From the NCBI RefSeq assembly GCF_009756665.1, contig NZ_CP037953.1:744001-808000 (forward strand): DNA of 64,000 nucleotides. Reading direction: 5' to 3'. Both the position numbers and the translations under genes were made by a program. Below the pieces are notes generated by a model. The model searched no databases, was not told the DNA's origin, and saw only the letters and a list, made by a program, of their open reading frames with translations. The DNA is from Permianibacter aggregans. GTDB lineage: Bacteria; Pseudomonadota; Gammaproteobacteria; Enterobacterales; Permianibacteraceae. This document shows positions 27,578 to 35,432 of this stretch, one piece after another. Every line of letters starts with the position of its first letter. The first letter of the stretch is position 1.

Positions 27578-27608
27578 TCATGACAAATGTCATGCCGAAC
27601 CCATGACA
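27575..27608. promoter_or_regulatory. TGTCATG dyads ahead of the ABC exporter genes
   Basis: The perfect palindrome TTGTCATGACAA (27575-27586) is followed by a 7-7-7 inverted repeat TGTCATG...CATGACA (27588-27608). They lie 70 to 100 bases upstream of the ABC ATPase start and overlap the terminator tail. They look like operator half sites for a dimeric repressor such as a TetR-type protein, but no such regulator gene is adjacent. Confidence 0.45.
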
Positions 27609-27677
27609 ATCGGCACTACTGGCCGATTGGCCGAGATCGCACAATGTCCATCAACGACTTGGCAAAGGAGATGGACA

Positions 27678-28526
27678 ATGATTCTGAGCGTGAAGGCCGT
27701 CAGCAAGCGCTACGGCGACCGGCCGGCGGTCGATAACTTGAGTTTTGCGCTGCACGCCGGCGAAGTGTTCGGCCTGCTCGGCCCGAATGGCGCCGGCAAA
27801 AGCACCACCTGTCACATCATGACCGGGCTGTTGCATCCGGATAACGGCGAGATCCGGGTGTTTGGCGAGCCACCTACCGAAGCCTCCGTGCGGCGCCGAA
27901 TTGGCATCGCGCCTCAGCAAATTGCGCTCTATGAGCGACTGACGGCGCGCCAGAATCTGCAGTTCTTCTGTTCGCTGTATCAGCTGCAGGGAAAAACGGC
28001 TGACGCCGCCATTGACCGCGTACTGGATTTGGTTGGTCTGCGCGACCGCGCCAATGACGCGGTCAAATCGTTCTCCGGAGGTATGCTGCGACGCTTGAAT
28101 CTTGCCGGCGCGTTGATCCACAACCCGGACATCGTACTGCTCGACGAGCCAACCGCCGGCGTCGATCCGCAGTCGCGCAATCGCCTGTTCGAAACGGTTG
28201 ACGCGCTGAAAGCGGCCGGCAAAACCATTATCTACACGACCCATTACATGGAAGAAGCGGCGCGACTCTGCGACCGCGTCGCAATCATCGATCAAGGCCG
28301 ACTACTGGCGCTGGATAGCGTCAATGCCTTGCTCAGCGAGCACGGCGGGCCGACCCAAATCAGCTATCTGCATGATGGTCAACGCCATCAGATTGATACG
28401 CCACAACCGGAACAAGCACTGGCCTCACTTCTGCAACAACACGCCGACCTGAGCCAATTGAACGTGCGGGCACCGACGCTGGAGTCGGTATTTCTGAAAC
28501 TGACCGGCAAACACCTGAGGGATTAA
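27678..28526 (+). CDS. ABC-2 exporter ATP-binding protein
   Basis: The 282-residue ATPase has Walker A GPNGAGKST, the signature SFSGGMLRRLNLA, Walker B IVLLDEPTAGVDPQ and the switch TTHYMEEA. It pairs with the following permease. Such systems export drugs, lipids or antibiotics; no substrate is implied here. The start ATG at 27678 follows AAGGAG with normal spacing. Confidence 0.93.
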   Translation: MILSVKAVSKRYGDRPAVDNLSFALHAGEVFGLLGPNGAGKSTTCHIMTGLLHPDNGEIRVFGEPPTEASVRRRIGIAPQQIALYERLTARQNLQFFCSLYQLQGKTADAAIDRVLDLVGLRDRANDAVKSFSGGMLRRLNLAGALIHNPDIVLLDEPTAGVDPQSRNRLFETVDALKAAGKTIIYTTHYMEEAARLCDRVAIIDQGRLLALDSVNALLSEHGGPTQISYLHDGQRHQIDTPQPEQALASLLQQHADLSQLNVRAPTLESVFLKLTGKHLRD

Positions 28527-28528
28527 TC

Positions 28529-29809
28529 ATGAACAGTCTATGGGCCATTGTCCGCAAGGATTTTCAATTGCTACGCACCGACAAGGTAACGCTGTTTTTC
28601 ACGTTCGTTTTCCCGCTGCTGTTCGCCGGTTTGTTCGGCAACATGATGGGCGGCGGTGGCAGCAAACAAATCAAAGTCGCCGTTGTGCAACAAGATCAAA
28701 CTGCTGCCGCCACGGCGTTTGTACAAACATTGACGGACGCCGACGAACTGAAAGTACAAGCGATGGCGCTTGAGCAGGCACAGAACGCCGTGCGCAAAGG
28801 TGATTTGACCGCGTACATCGTGATACCGGAAGGATTCGGTGAACGCTACGATGCAGTCTTCGCCGGCAAGGCGCCGACTCTGATCGTTGGCGTCGACCCG
28901 AAACGCACCGCCGAAGCCGGTCTGCTCGAAGGCGTGCTGATGAAATATGGTGCCGATCGTTTCACCAAGCTGTTCTCCTCAAGTGACGCGATGCGTGAAC
29001 AGATGCAGAAAAGCCTTGCGCAAATTCAGGCCGCCGATGACATGCCGGCTGCCTGGCGCGATTTGCTCAATGACTACTTGCCGAAAATTGAGCAGTTGCT
29101 GGCCGAGCAACCAGCGGTCGAAGACAATACCGGTGAAAGCGGCTTTGATGGTTTCACCCCGCTCAACATCGAAAAACAGGAAGTGATTCGCGAGCAAAAA
29201 GGCCCAGGACATGCACAAGCGGTGTTTTTCCCGCAGGCTATCATGTGGGCAACGTTAGGCTGCATCATGGGCTTTGGTACGTCGCTGGTGCAGGAGTACT
29301 CACGCGGTACGATGCTGCGCTTGCGTGCGGCCCCGATCACTACCGCTACCGTTCTGGCCGGAAAAAGCCTGACCTGCGCTGTCACCATCGCTATCGTCAT
29401 CGGCACGCTGTTGATCGTCGGGCGCACCGTGTTCGGCATGCCGATTGAAACACCGGCGCTGCTGGCGCTTGCCATCACCGGCATTGCCGTGTGCTTTTCC
29501 GGTTTGATGATGTTGTTTGCCGCGATTGCGAAAACCGAACAGGCATTGAATGGCCTTGGCTGGGCGGTGCTGATGGTTTTCGCGATGATTGGTGGCGCCA
29601 TGCTGCCGCTGTTCCTGATGCCGGAGTGGCTGCAGAACGTCAGCCATTTCTCACCAGTCAAATGGGGCATTCTGGCGCTAGAGGGAGCCATTTGGCGCGG
29701 ATTTGATGTCCAGGAAATGCTGAAACCGGTTGCTATCTTGCTGAGCCTAGGACTAATCGCCTATGGTATCGGCCTGCAACGAATCAAATCCCTGGATGCC
29801 GCAGGTTGA
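28529..29809 (+). CDS. ABC-2 exporter permease
   Basis: The 426-residue protein has the layout of DrrB/YhgE-like ABC-2 permeases: one transmembrane segment near the start, a large extracytoplasmic domain of about 180 residues (from ~45 to ~230), then five or more transmembrane segments. Blocks such as QEYSRGTMLRLRAAPI and MPEWLQNVSHFSPVKWGI are typical. It starts two bases after the ATPase gene, so the pair form one exporter. Export is inferred from the family. Confidence 0.9.
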   Translation: MNSLWAIVRKDFQLLRTDKVTLFFTFVFPLLFAGLFGNMMGGGGSKQIKVAVVQQDQTAAATAFVQTLTDADELKVQAMALEQAQNAVRKGDLTAYIVIPEGFGERYDAVFAGKAPTLIVGVDPKRTAEAGLLEGVLMKYGADRFTKLFSSSDAMREQMQKSLAQIQAADDMPAAWRDLLNDYLPKIEQLLAEQPAVEDNTGESGFDGFTPLNIEKQEVIREQKGPGHAQAVFFPQAIMWATLGCIMGFGTSLVQEYSRGTMLRLRAAPITTATVLAGKSLTCAVTIAIVIGTLLIVGRTVFGMPIETPALLALAITGIAVCFSGLMMLFAAIAKTEQALNGLGWAVLMVFAMIGGAMLPLFLMPEWLQNVSHFSPVKWGILALEGAIWRGFDVQEMLKPVAILLSLGLIAYGIGLQRIKSLDAAG

Positions 29810-29864
29810 AAAACATCGTCGCTGCCGGTGATGGCCGGCAGTCTTGCGCAACGAGGCAATAGCT

Positions 29865-30266
29865 ATGGAAAACGACAACAAAATGATTGAGAAAGCAAAC
29901 GAATCCGGCAAGGACAATGAACCCAACTACTTTCCGCGTTGGCTGGTAGGAATTTTTGTCATCGTCATCGGCGTCGTGTTTTTGTTGAAAGCACACGGCT
30001 ATCACGATTGGCTGCCATTTCGCCAGAACTGGTGGGCGCTGTTCATTTTGATTCCGGCAGTGATGATGTATTTGTCGGTTTACGAACGCTACAAGCGTCT
30101 TGGCCGTTTCGATGCCGAAGCCGGCGGCCGTTTGACTGGTGCGCTGGCAATCACGGTCGTTGCGGTCATTTTTCTGGCCGGATTGTCCTGGCATAAATGG
30201 TGGCCGCTGTTCATTATCGTTGGCGGCCTGTCGATTATTTTCAATAAAGGATGGGGGAAAGAGTAA
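29865..30266 (+). CDS. LiaI/LiaF-like membrane protein
   Basis: The 133-residue protein has a hydrophilic N-terminus of about 28 residues and then four hydrophobic segments. The two halves are similar in pattern (FPRWLVGIFVIVIGVVFLL...WWALFILIPAVMMY and ALAITVVAVIFLAG...WWPLFIIVGGLSIIF), as in LiaI/LiaF-type transmembrane domains that respond to envelope stress. It follows the ABC exporter by 55 bases on the same strand. Function is not known. Confidence 0.65.
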   Translation: MENDNKMIEKANESGKDNEPNYFPRWLVGIFVIVIGVVFLLKAHGYHDWLPFRQNWWALFILIPAVMMYLSVYERYKRLGRFDAEAGGRLTGALAITVVAVIFLAGLSWHKWWPLFIIVGGLSIIFNKGWGKE

Positions 30267-30270
30267 ACAC

Positions 30271-30657
30271 ATGCGCACGATAATGACATTACTGTTGCTG
30301 GCGCTAACCGCGTGCGGCACCGAACCATCAACGCCAAGCAGTGATGTGGCAACAACGCCGGCACCGGCTGCTGAATCCCTGCAAGCCGAACCGGCCAGCC
30401 CGGCCCTGCGCGCAGCATTGGAGCAAGACGCGCCAATGCAATGCACGAATAACGAAGATTGCATGGTCAAAGACGTTGGTAGTTGTTGTGGCTACAACCC
30501 GCAATGCGTGCACAAGGACCAGAAAGTCGATCCGGAAGCCGTGCAAGCCAAATGCAAAGAGGAAGGCCGGGTCAGCATCTGCGGTTTTCAGGAACCGTTG
30601 GGCTGTGAATGCGTAGCGAATCAATGCAAAGGGATTTACGGCGCGCCGGTTCAGTAA
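30271..30657 (+). CDS. Cysteine-rich lipoprotein
   Basis: I do not recognise this 128-residue protein. It has a lipobox LTAC (Cys18 or so) after a short signal peptide, then a Pro/Ala/Ser-rich linker and a compact Cys-rich C-terminal domain of about 65 residues. The domain holds ten cysteines (CTNNEDC, GSCCGY, QCVHK, AKCKEE, SICGF, GCECVANQC), suggesting several disulphides in the periplasm. It starts five bases after the previous stop and is probably co-transcribed. Confidence 0.7.
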   Translation: MRTIMTLLLLALTACGTEPSTPSSDVATTPAPAAESLQAEPASPALRAALEQDAPMQCTNNEDCMVKDVGSCCGYNPQCVHKDQKVDPEAVQAKCKEEGRVSICGFQEPLGCECVANQCKGIYGAPVQ

Positions 30658-30684
30658 GCGTTTTTCCTGTATTGCGCGAAGCCG

Positions 30685-31794
30685 CTACAGCGGTTTGCCG
30701 TCGTAGTAGGCTTCGACCCGTGGGTTGATTACCTTGAACCAGGCCCACGGGATCCAGGCCAGCACAATCATCGCCATATAGCCACCGGGCAGCTGCGGGC
30801 TGTCATCGAAGTGACGCAACACCTGATAACGCCGCTTCGGAAAGGCGTGGTGATCGGAATGCCGTTGCAAATGAAACAGCAATAGATTGCTCAATAAGTA
30901 ATTGGCATTCCACGAGTGTTGGTGCGTTACTCGCTCATAGCGTCCATCCCCGTCGCGACGCCGATGCAGTCCGTAATGTTCGATGTAGTTGACCGTTTCC
31001 AGCAACACAATCGCAACCAGACTCTGGCCGAGAAAAAATCCCAAGCCTTGCCAACCGGACAACGCAAATGCCATCAGCGCCAGCAAGACACTGACGCCAT
31101 ACCAAGGTAGCAATTCATTGTGCCGCGACCAGAAACGCTGGTCGCGTTGCTGCAAACGGTGAGCCTCCAACTGAAAGGCATTGCGTACATTGCGACAAAT
31201 GGCGCGCGGCAAAAAATGAAACAGCGATTGGCCATAGCGGGCGCTGGAGGCATCGACCGGCGTCGACACATGGACATGATGACCACGCAAATGCTCAACC
31301 TTGAAACCGGCATAGCAGGTCGTCGCCAGCAATAACGCGCCGGCCTGTTGTTCCAGGCGCTCATTCTTGTGGATCAGCTCATGACCGACATTGATCGCCA
31401 GCGCGCTGCTGACGATGCCAATCGACACCGCCCAGCCCAATTGACTGAGCCAATCCGGCAATTGCGGCAATAACCACAGGGCGCCGCCCAGACTCAGCAA
31501 CTGCACCGGTACGCACGCCAAGGTCAGCAGCCGATAAAACGGCTGTTGCGATAAATTACTGGCTTCGTCATCAGTTGGGTTCAGAGCATCGCGGCCCAGC
31601 AGATAATCCAGCAGCGGGATCAGGCCAAACACCACCATTGGCGTGAAAAAGCTCCACAGCGGATAGTTTCCGGTTGCCTGCGCCAGCGACAACCCCAACC
31701 AGGGCAACGCTGCCGGCAGATAAGCCACCAGGTAAGCATACTGTTTGCAATGCAAAGCCTGTCGATGCGTGACAGGTATCCAATTGGTCAACAT
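30685..31794 (-). CDS. AlkB-family membrane hydroxylase (alkane 1-monooxygenase-like)
   Basis: The 369-residue protein has about six transmembrane segments and the diiron histidine motifs of integral-membrane alkane hydroxylases: HELIHK (138-143), HLRGHHVHV (168-176), NYIEHYGL (269-276) and HLQRHSDHH (308-316). AlkB oxidises n-alkanes to 1-alkanols using rubredoxin electrons. No rubredoxin, rubredoxin reductase or alkane regulator is visible nearby. The ATG at 31794 is chosen for a GGGAG site and length; ATG at 31845 would add 17 residues. It is convergent with the Cys-rich lipoprotein. Confidence 0.88.
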   Translation of the reverse strand: MLTNWIPVTHRQALHCKQYAYLVAYLPAALPWLGLSLAQATGNYPLWSFFTPMVVFGLIPLLDYLLGRDALNPTDDEASNLSQQPFYRLLTLACVPVQLLSLGGALWLLPQLPDWLSQLGWAVSIGIVSSALAINVGHELIHKNERLEQQAGALLLATTCYAGFKVEHLRGHHVHVSTPVDASSARYGQSLFHFLPRAICRNVRNAFQLEAHRLQQRDQRFWSRHNELLPWYGVSVLLALMAFALSGWQGLGFFLGQSLVAIVLLETVNYIEHYGLHRRRDGDGRYERVTHQHSWNANYLLSNLLLFHLQRHSDHHAFPKRRYQVLRHFDDSPQLPGGYMAMIVLAWIPWAWFKVINPRVEAYYDGKPL

Positions 31795-31929
31795 CCTGGC
31801 GATGCTCCCGAATGCCCAGATTTCACCACTCAGTGTGTTTATCATAGCTGGCCAGCCGCTGTACACTTGCCGCTATTGAAGCGTCCGTGCCGATTCGAAT
31901 GAGTTCGGTGCAGATCAGGCAGTTACCGG

Positions 31930-33129
31930 ATGTCACTGATGAGCAATAACTCCACATCGCTGCAAAAACTTTCACCAGAGAATCGATCCGTTATTACCGC
32001 CGGCGATGATGCTGTCTTGGCCAGTCACGTTATTCCCGCTGCCCTGCGCAATTGCCTGAACTGCAAAACGCCCATGCAGGGGCCATTCTGTTATCAATGC
32101 GGCCAGCATGAGCGGGTGTCCGTCCGTCACTTTGGTTTGCTGTTGCGCGACATCATCCATGATGTGTTTGAAATGGACTCGCGCCTGGTACGGACATTGA
32201 AGCCTCTGCTGTTCCGTCCTGGCTTCCTGACGGTCGAATATTTTGCCGGACGACGTCAGCGCTACGTGCCACCGCTGCGTCTTTACGTCATTTCCAGCCT
32301 GCTGTTTTTCCTGTTGATCAGCTTGATGAATCCGATGAACAACGGTGTATTCAAAGTCGACGGCGACGATGAGATTGAACGACCGCTCACTCCAGAGGAA
32401 CAGGCCGAAGTAGCCCAAGCATTGAATCAACCAGGCGTACAACAAGCGCTGAAAATGACTGGCAACAAGCCCGAAGAGATTCTGGACAAAATCAAAGAAC
32501 AGTCAGAAGCAGCTGAAGCGCAATCACTATCGCCGCCATCGCCCCCAACAGCGGCAGAACCAGAAGCCAAAAAAGCGAAAAAGAAGGATGATGGCATCCG
32601 CATCAGTCTGCTGGAGCCACAGCCATGGCTGCCAGATCGCGTCAACCGTTGGCTGGAAGAAAAAAATAAGCAAATGGAAGAAAAGGCCCAAAGCCTGAGA
32701 GATGACCCAAGCAAAATGTTTGATGCGGCATTGTCCGTTTTGCCGCAGTCGATGTTTATTGCGCTGCCGTTATTTGCCTTGTTCCTGAAGCTCAGTTATC
32801 CGTTTTCGGGGCGTTATTACATCGAACACTTGATGGTGGCATTTCACAGCCATAGCTTCATGTTTGTCACACTGGTGTCGGTGTTGCTGCTGTCGCAACT
32901 GGAAACAGAACTGACGGATGTCGTGCCGATTTTGCCAGGTTTGCTCGACTATCTGACATTGGCGGCGCTGATATGGATTCCAATCTACCTGCTGATCATG
33001 CAAAAACAAGTTTATGGTCAGGGCTGGTTGATGACCCTGTTCAAATACCATGTGATCGGTCTGGCTTATATTATTCTACTGTCGTTCACGATAGCGATTG
33101 ATTTGGTGATTGGTTTATTGAATAGCTGA
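31930..33129 (+). CDS. DUF3667 family membrane protein
   Basis: The 399-residue protein has a zinc ribbon near the N-terminus (Cys42, Cys45, Cys54, Cys57), the family block VRTLKPLLFRPGFLTVEYFAGRRQRYVPPLRLYVISSLLFFL, a long charged cytoplasmic-type insert (about 140-250, Glu/Lys/Pro-rich) and then four transmembrane segments in the C-terminal half. DUF3667 proteins are widespread and of unknown function. The first ATG (31930) is used; a second in-frame ATG lies nine bases later. Divergent from the AlkB-like gene. Confidence 0.8.
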   Translation: MSLMSNNSTSLQKLSPENRSVITAGDDAVLASHVIPAALRNCLNCKTPMQGPFCYQCGQHERVSVRHFGLLLRDIIHDVFEMDSRLVRTLKPLLFRPGFLTVEYFAGRRQRYVPPLRLYVISSLLFFLLISLMNPMNNGVFKVDGDDEIERPLTPEEQAEVAQALNQPGVQQALKMTGNKPEEILDKIKEQSEAAEAQSLSPPSPPTAAEPEAKKAKKKDDGIRISLLEPQPWLPDRVNRWLEEKNKQMEEKAQSLRDDPSKMFDAALSVLPQSMFIALPLFALFLKLSYPFSGRYYIEHLMVAFHSHSFMFVTLVSVLLLSQLETELTDVVPILPGLLDYLTLAALIWIPIYLLIMQKQVYGQGWLMTLFKYHVIGLAYIILLSFTIAIDLVIGLLNS

Positions 33130-33160
33130 CCGGCCTGAGAGTTGGCGCCAATGCCGGTCA
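33127..33160. terminator. Dyad between convergent genes
   Basis: TGACCGGC and GCCGGTCA form an 8-bp inverted repeat whose loop contains the palindrome TTGGCGCCAA. It overlaps the DUF3667 stop and precedes the stop of the convergent lipoprotein gene. No T-run is present, so termination is inferred from position. Confidence 0.35.
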
Positions 33161-33170
33161 GCCATACGGA

Positions 33171-33362
33171 TTATTTATCGTCTTTGCGCTCAATACGTCG
33201 CACCGGAGGATTGACCCATACCACGTCAACTCCACGGTGTTTCGCCGCCGCTTCCACTTGGCCAATATAATCCTTGTCTGTGACAAACTTGGTTTTGGGT
33301 TGACTCATGGCACAACCACTCAACACCAAAATCGCAACAACACTGATGATAACTACTTTCAT
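33171..33362 (-). CDS. Small lipoprotein
   Basis: This 63-residue product has a lipoprotein signal ending LSGC (Cys18 region) and a short basic mature part ending RRIERKDDK. The ATG is preceded by GGGAGG with good spacing. No known family is recognised. Small lipoproteins of this size often tether or modulate envelope complexes, but nothing indicates a role here. Confidence 0.65.
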   Translation of the reverse strand: MKVVIISVVAILVLSGCAMSQPKTKFVTDKDYIGQVEAAAKHRGVDVVWVNPPVRRIERKDDK

Positions 33363-33459
33363 GGATGCCTCCCAGTAAGGTATTTGCTCATTCCAATTAC
33401 AGCGTAGAACAGGGAAAACCCGCACCCAACGAACATTTACCAATACAGGCGTGACAAAT

Positions 33460-33822
33460 TCACGTCGGCTCGAAGATCACATAGTATTTGTGCACCGCTT
33501 CCAGCACCTGCCAATAGCCTTTGAAGCCAGATGGAATAACAAAGGCATCACCGGCTTTTAACGTGTACTCCTGTCCGTCATCACTGCGGATTTTCACGAC
33601 ACCTCGGGTAATCAGACAAAACTCCTGTTCGGAATACTCCACCCGCCATTCGCCCATTTCTCCGGTCCACTCACCGGCGTGAAATTGGCCCATCGCGTCG
33701 GAAAAATGATTGCGTATCGTTTGTCGTGGATCACCAGAAACGATTTTTACGCTATCCGGGCGAAAATGTTCCGTTTCGGTACTGGCTTTGGCAAACAGCA
33801 CCAGTTCAGGGATGGACTTCAT
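33460..33822 (-). CDS. Cupin-domain protein (DUF861/EutQ-like)
   Basis: The 120-residue protein is a single cupin barrel, with the first motif around GEMGEWRVEYSEQEFCLITRGVVKI and the second around LKAGDAFVIPSGFKGYWQVLE. The Glu and Phe pattern is like the sugar-binding or EutQ-like cupins rather than dioxygenases: only the first motif has Glu and no full His triad. The start overlaps the end of the upstream exporter gene by 17 bases, with AGGAG upstream. Role unknown. Confidence 0.82.
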   Translation of the reverse strand: MKSIPELVLFAKASTETEHFRPDSVKIVSGDPRQTIRNHFSDAMGQFHAGEWTGEMGEWRVEYSEQEFCLITRGVVKIRSDDGQEYTLKAGDAFVIPSGFKGYWQVLEAVHKYYVIFEPT

Positions 33823-35068
33823 CAGGCACTCCTTTTCGCTCGCGCCGTTCCGGTAGCGCAAAGACTGACGATAACAGCAGACCAATAACCAGCGACACGC
33901 CAGCCAGCATCATTTGAAACGCGGTGTCGAGACCGGCAAGCACATCCTTTTCCAGCAGCGCATGCAGGCTGCGAAAGCCCATACTGCCCGGCACCAGCAA
34001 AATAATGCCCGGCACCAGCATAATCGAGTTCGGCCGCAGCATGACAAAGCGAAACAAGTGCGACACTGCGCCAATGGTGAACGCGCCGATAAACGCCCCG
34101 GCGATCGGGCCGGCCAGGCTGCTGCCATAGCGTGCTGAGCTATAGGCGATCATGCCGGCCAGCAACACCCATATCGCATCACGCAACCGCGCCTGAAACA
34201 ACGCGACAAAGCCGATACCGGCGATCACCACACTCAGCCACTCGGTCCACCATGGCAACAGCTTCAGCGCTTTTTGCGGCAGTGTCGGAAACCAGTATTC
34301 CCCGAGCAAATCGCCGACCGCGATACCGAATCCCATCAACACAAACAGAATCGCGGCGCCGGCCAGGCGCGCCGTGCCGGAAACCAGATTCTGGGTCGCC
34401 AACTCGCCGAGCCCGACGGTAATCGTCAGACCCGGCAGCAAGACAATCAACCCTGAAACCAACGTGATATAAACCGAGGCATGGCCGGTCAAATGCGCCA
34501 ACAGGTACGACAGACACGCCGCGATAAATGCTGCCATCGTCGGAAACAAATAACCGGTAACGATATTGCGGCTACTCAGTATGGCCAGCAAACCGACCAT
34601 GAAACCGATGATGCTGGATGACAGGCATTCCGCCCAATCGCCACCGAACACCCGGGCGACACCAAGCGATACCAGACCGAAACTGAACACCACCGCCGTA
34701 TTGCCCCAGCGTGGCGCCGCGCGCGTGACTTCAACAAGCTCCCTGGCCGCCTGACTAACATTCATTTCGCCGTGCAAGACGCGCTCGGCGATACTGTTGG
34801 CACGCGCCAGTTTTTCCAGGTTGATGTCGCCGGGAGAAACCCGGATAACGAAACTGCTATGCCGATCTTGCTCGAACAAGCTGAGCGTAATCATTGTCGG
34901 CAGCGAGAAACACTCGAGACCAAACCCAAGCCGTTTCGCCACACTGTTGATCAGTCGCTCCAATTCGTAGGCCGGAGTGCCGTACGTATGCAGCGCTTTG
35001 GCCAGGCGCAACACAAAGCCGGTCGGTGTATCGGCCGCAGGCCAGCGCGATTCATCGGCAACAGACAT
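33806..35068 (-). CDS. ThrE-type threonine/serine exporter
   Basis: The 420-residue protein has an N-terminal cytoplasmic segment (about 20-130, GFVLRLAKALHTYGTPAYELERLINSVAKRLG) followed by about ten transmembrane segments in two halves, the layout of ThrE/YjjP-YjjB fusion proteins. The block PGSMGFRSLHALLEKD is typical of the second half. It probably exports small amino acids such as threonine or serine. Its end overlaps the cupin gene. Confidence 0.87.
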   Translation of the reverse strand: MSVADESRWPAADTPTGFVLRLAKALHTYGTPAYELERLINSVAKRLGFGLECFSLPTMITLSLFEQDRHSSFVIRVSPGDINLEKLARANSIAERVLHGEMNVSQAARELVEVTRAAPRWGNTAVVFSFGLVSLGVARVFGGDWAECLSSSIIGFMVGLLAILSSRNIVTGYLFPTMAAFIAACLSYLLAHLTGHASVYITLVSGLIVLLPGLTITVGLGELATQNLVSGTARLAGAAILFVLMGFGIAVGDLLGEYWFPTLPQKALKLLPWWTEWLSVVIAGIGFVALFQARLRDAIWVLLAGMIAYSSARYGSSLAGPIAGAFIGAFTIGAVSHLFRFVMLRPNSIMLVPGIILLVPGSMGFRSLHALLEKDVLAGLDTAFQMMLAGVSLVIGLLLSSVFALPERRERKGVPDEVHP

Positions 35069-35077
35069 TCGCTTTCC

Positions 35078-35419
35078 TCAACTTCTGAACATGAAATACA
35101 CCGCACCGAGCAAACAGAGCGCTGCCCAGACGTAATCCCATTTAAATGATTCGTTCAGGTAGAACACCGCGAACGGCACGAACACCGACAGCGTGATCAC
35201 TTCCTGCATGATCTTCAGTTGACTGACGCTGAGTTCGGTATAGCCAATGCGATTGGCCGGCACTTGCAGCAAGTACTCGAACAAGGCGATGCCCCAACTG
35301 ATCAAGGCAGCAATCCACCACGGCTTGGCACTCAAGTTTTTCAGGTGCGCATACCAGGCAAATGTCATGAACACATTCGATGCGATCAACAGCAGCGTCG
35401 ACTGCAATATCACCGGCAT
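35078..35419 (-). CDS. DMT-like small membrane protein (DUF486)
   Basis: The 113-residue protein has four transmembrane segments and the DUF486 pattern (SNVFMTFAWYAHLK, ISWGIALFEYLLQVPANRIGY, LKIMQEVITLSVFVPFAVFYLNE). This family is distantly related to small multidrug-resistance-type transporters. It lies between the ThrE-type exporter and rluB, nine bases before the exporter gene. Function unknown. Confidence 0.88.
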   Translation of the reverse strand: MPVILQSTLLLIASNVFMTFAWYAHLKNLSAKPWWIAALISWGIALFEYLLQVPANRIGYTELSVSQLKIMQEVITLSVFVPFAVFYLNESFKWDYVWAALCLLGAVYFMFRS

Positions 35420-35432
35420 GATGGCTTATGAC

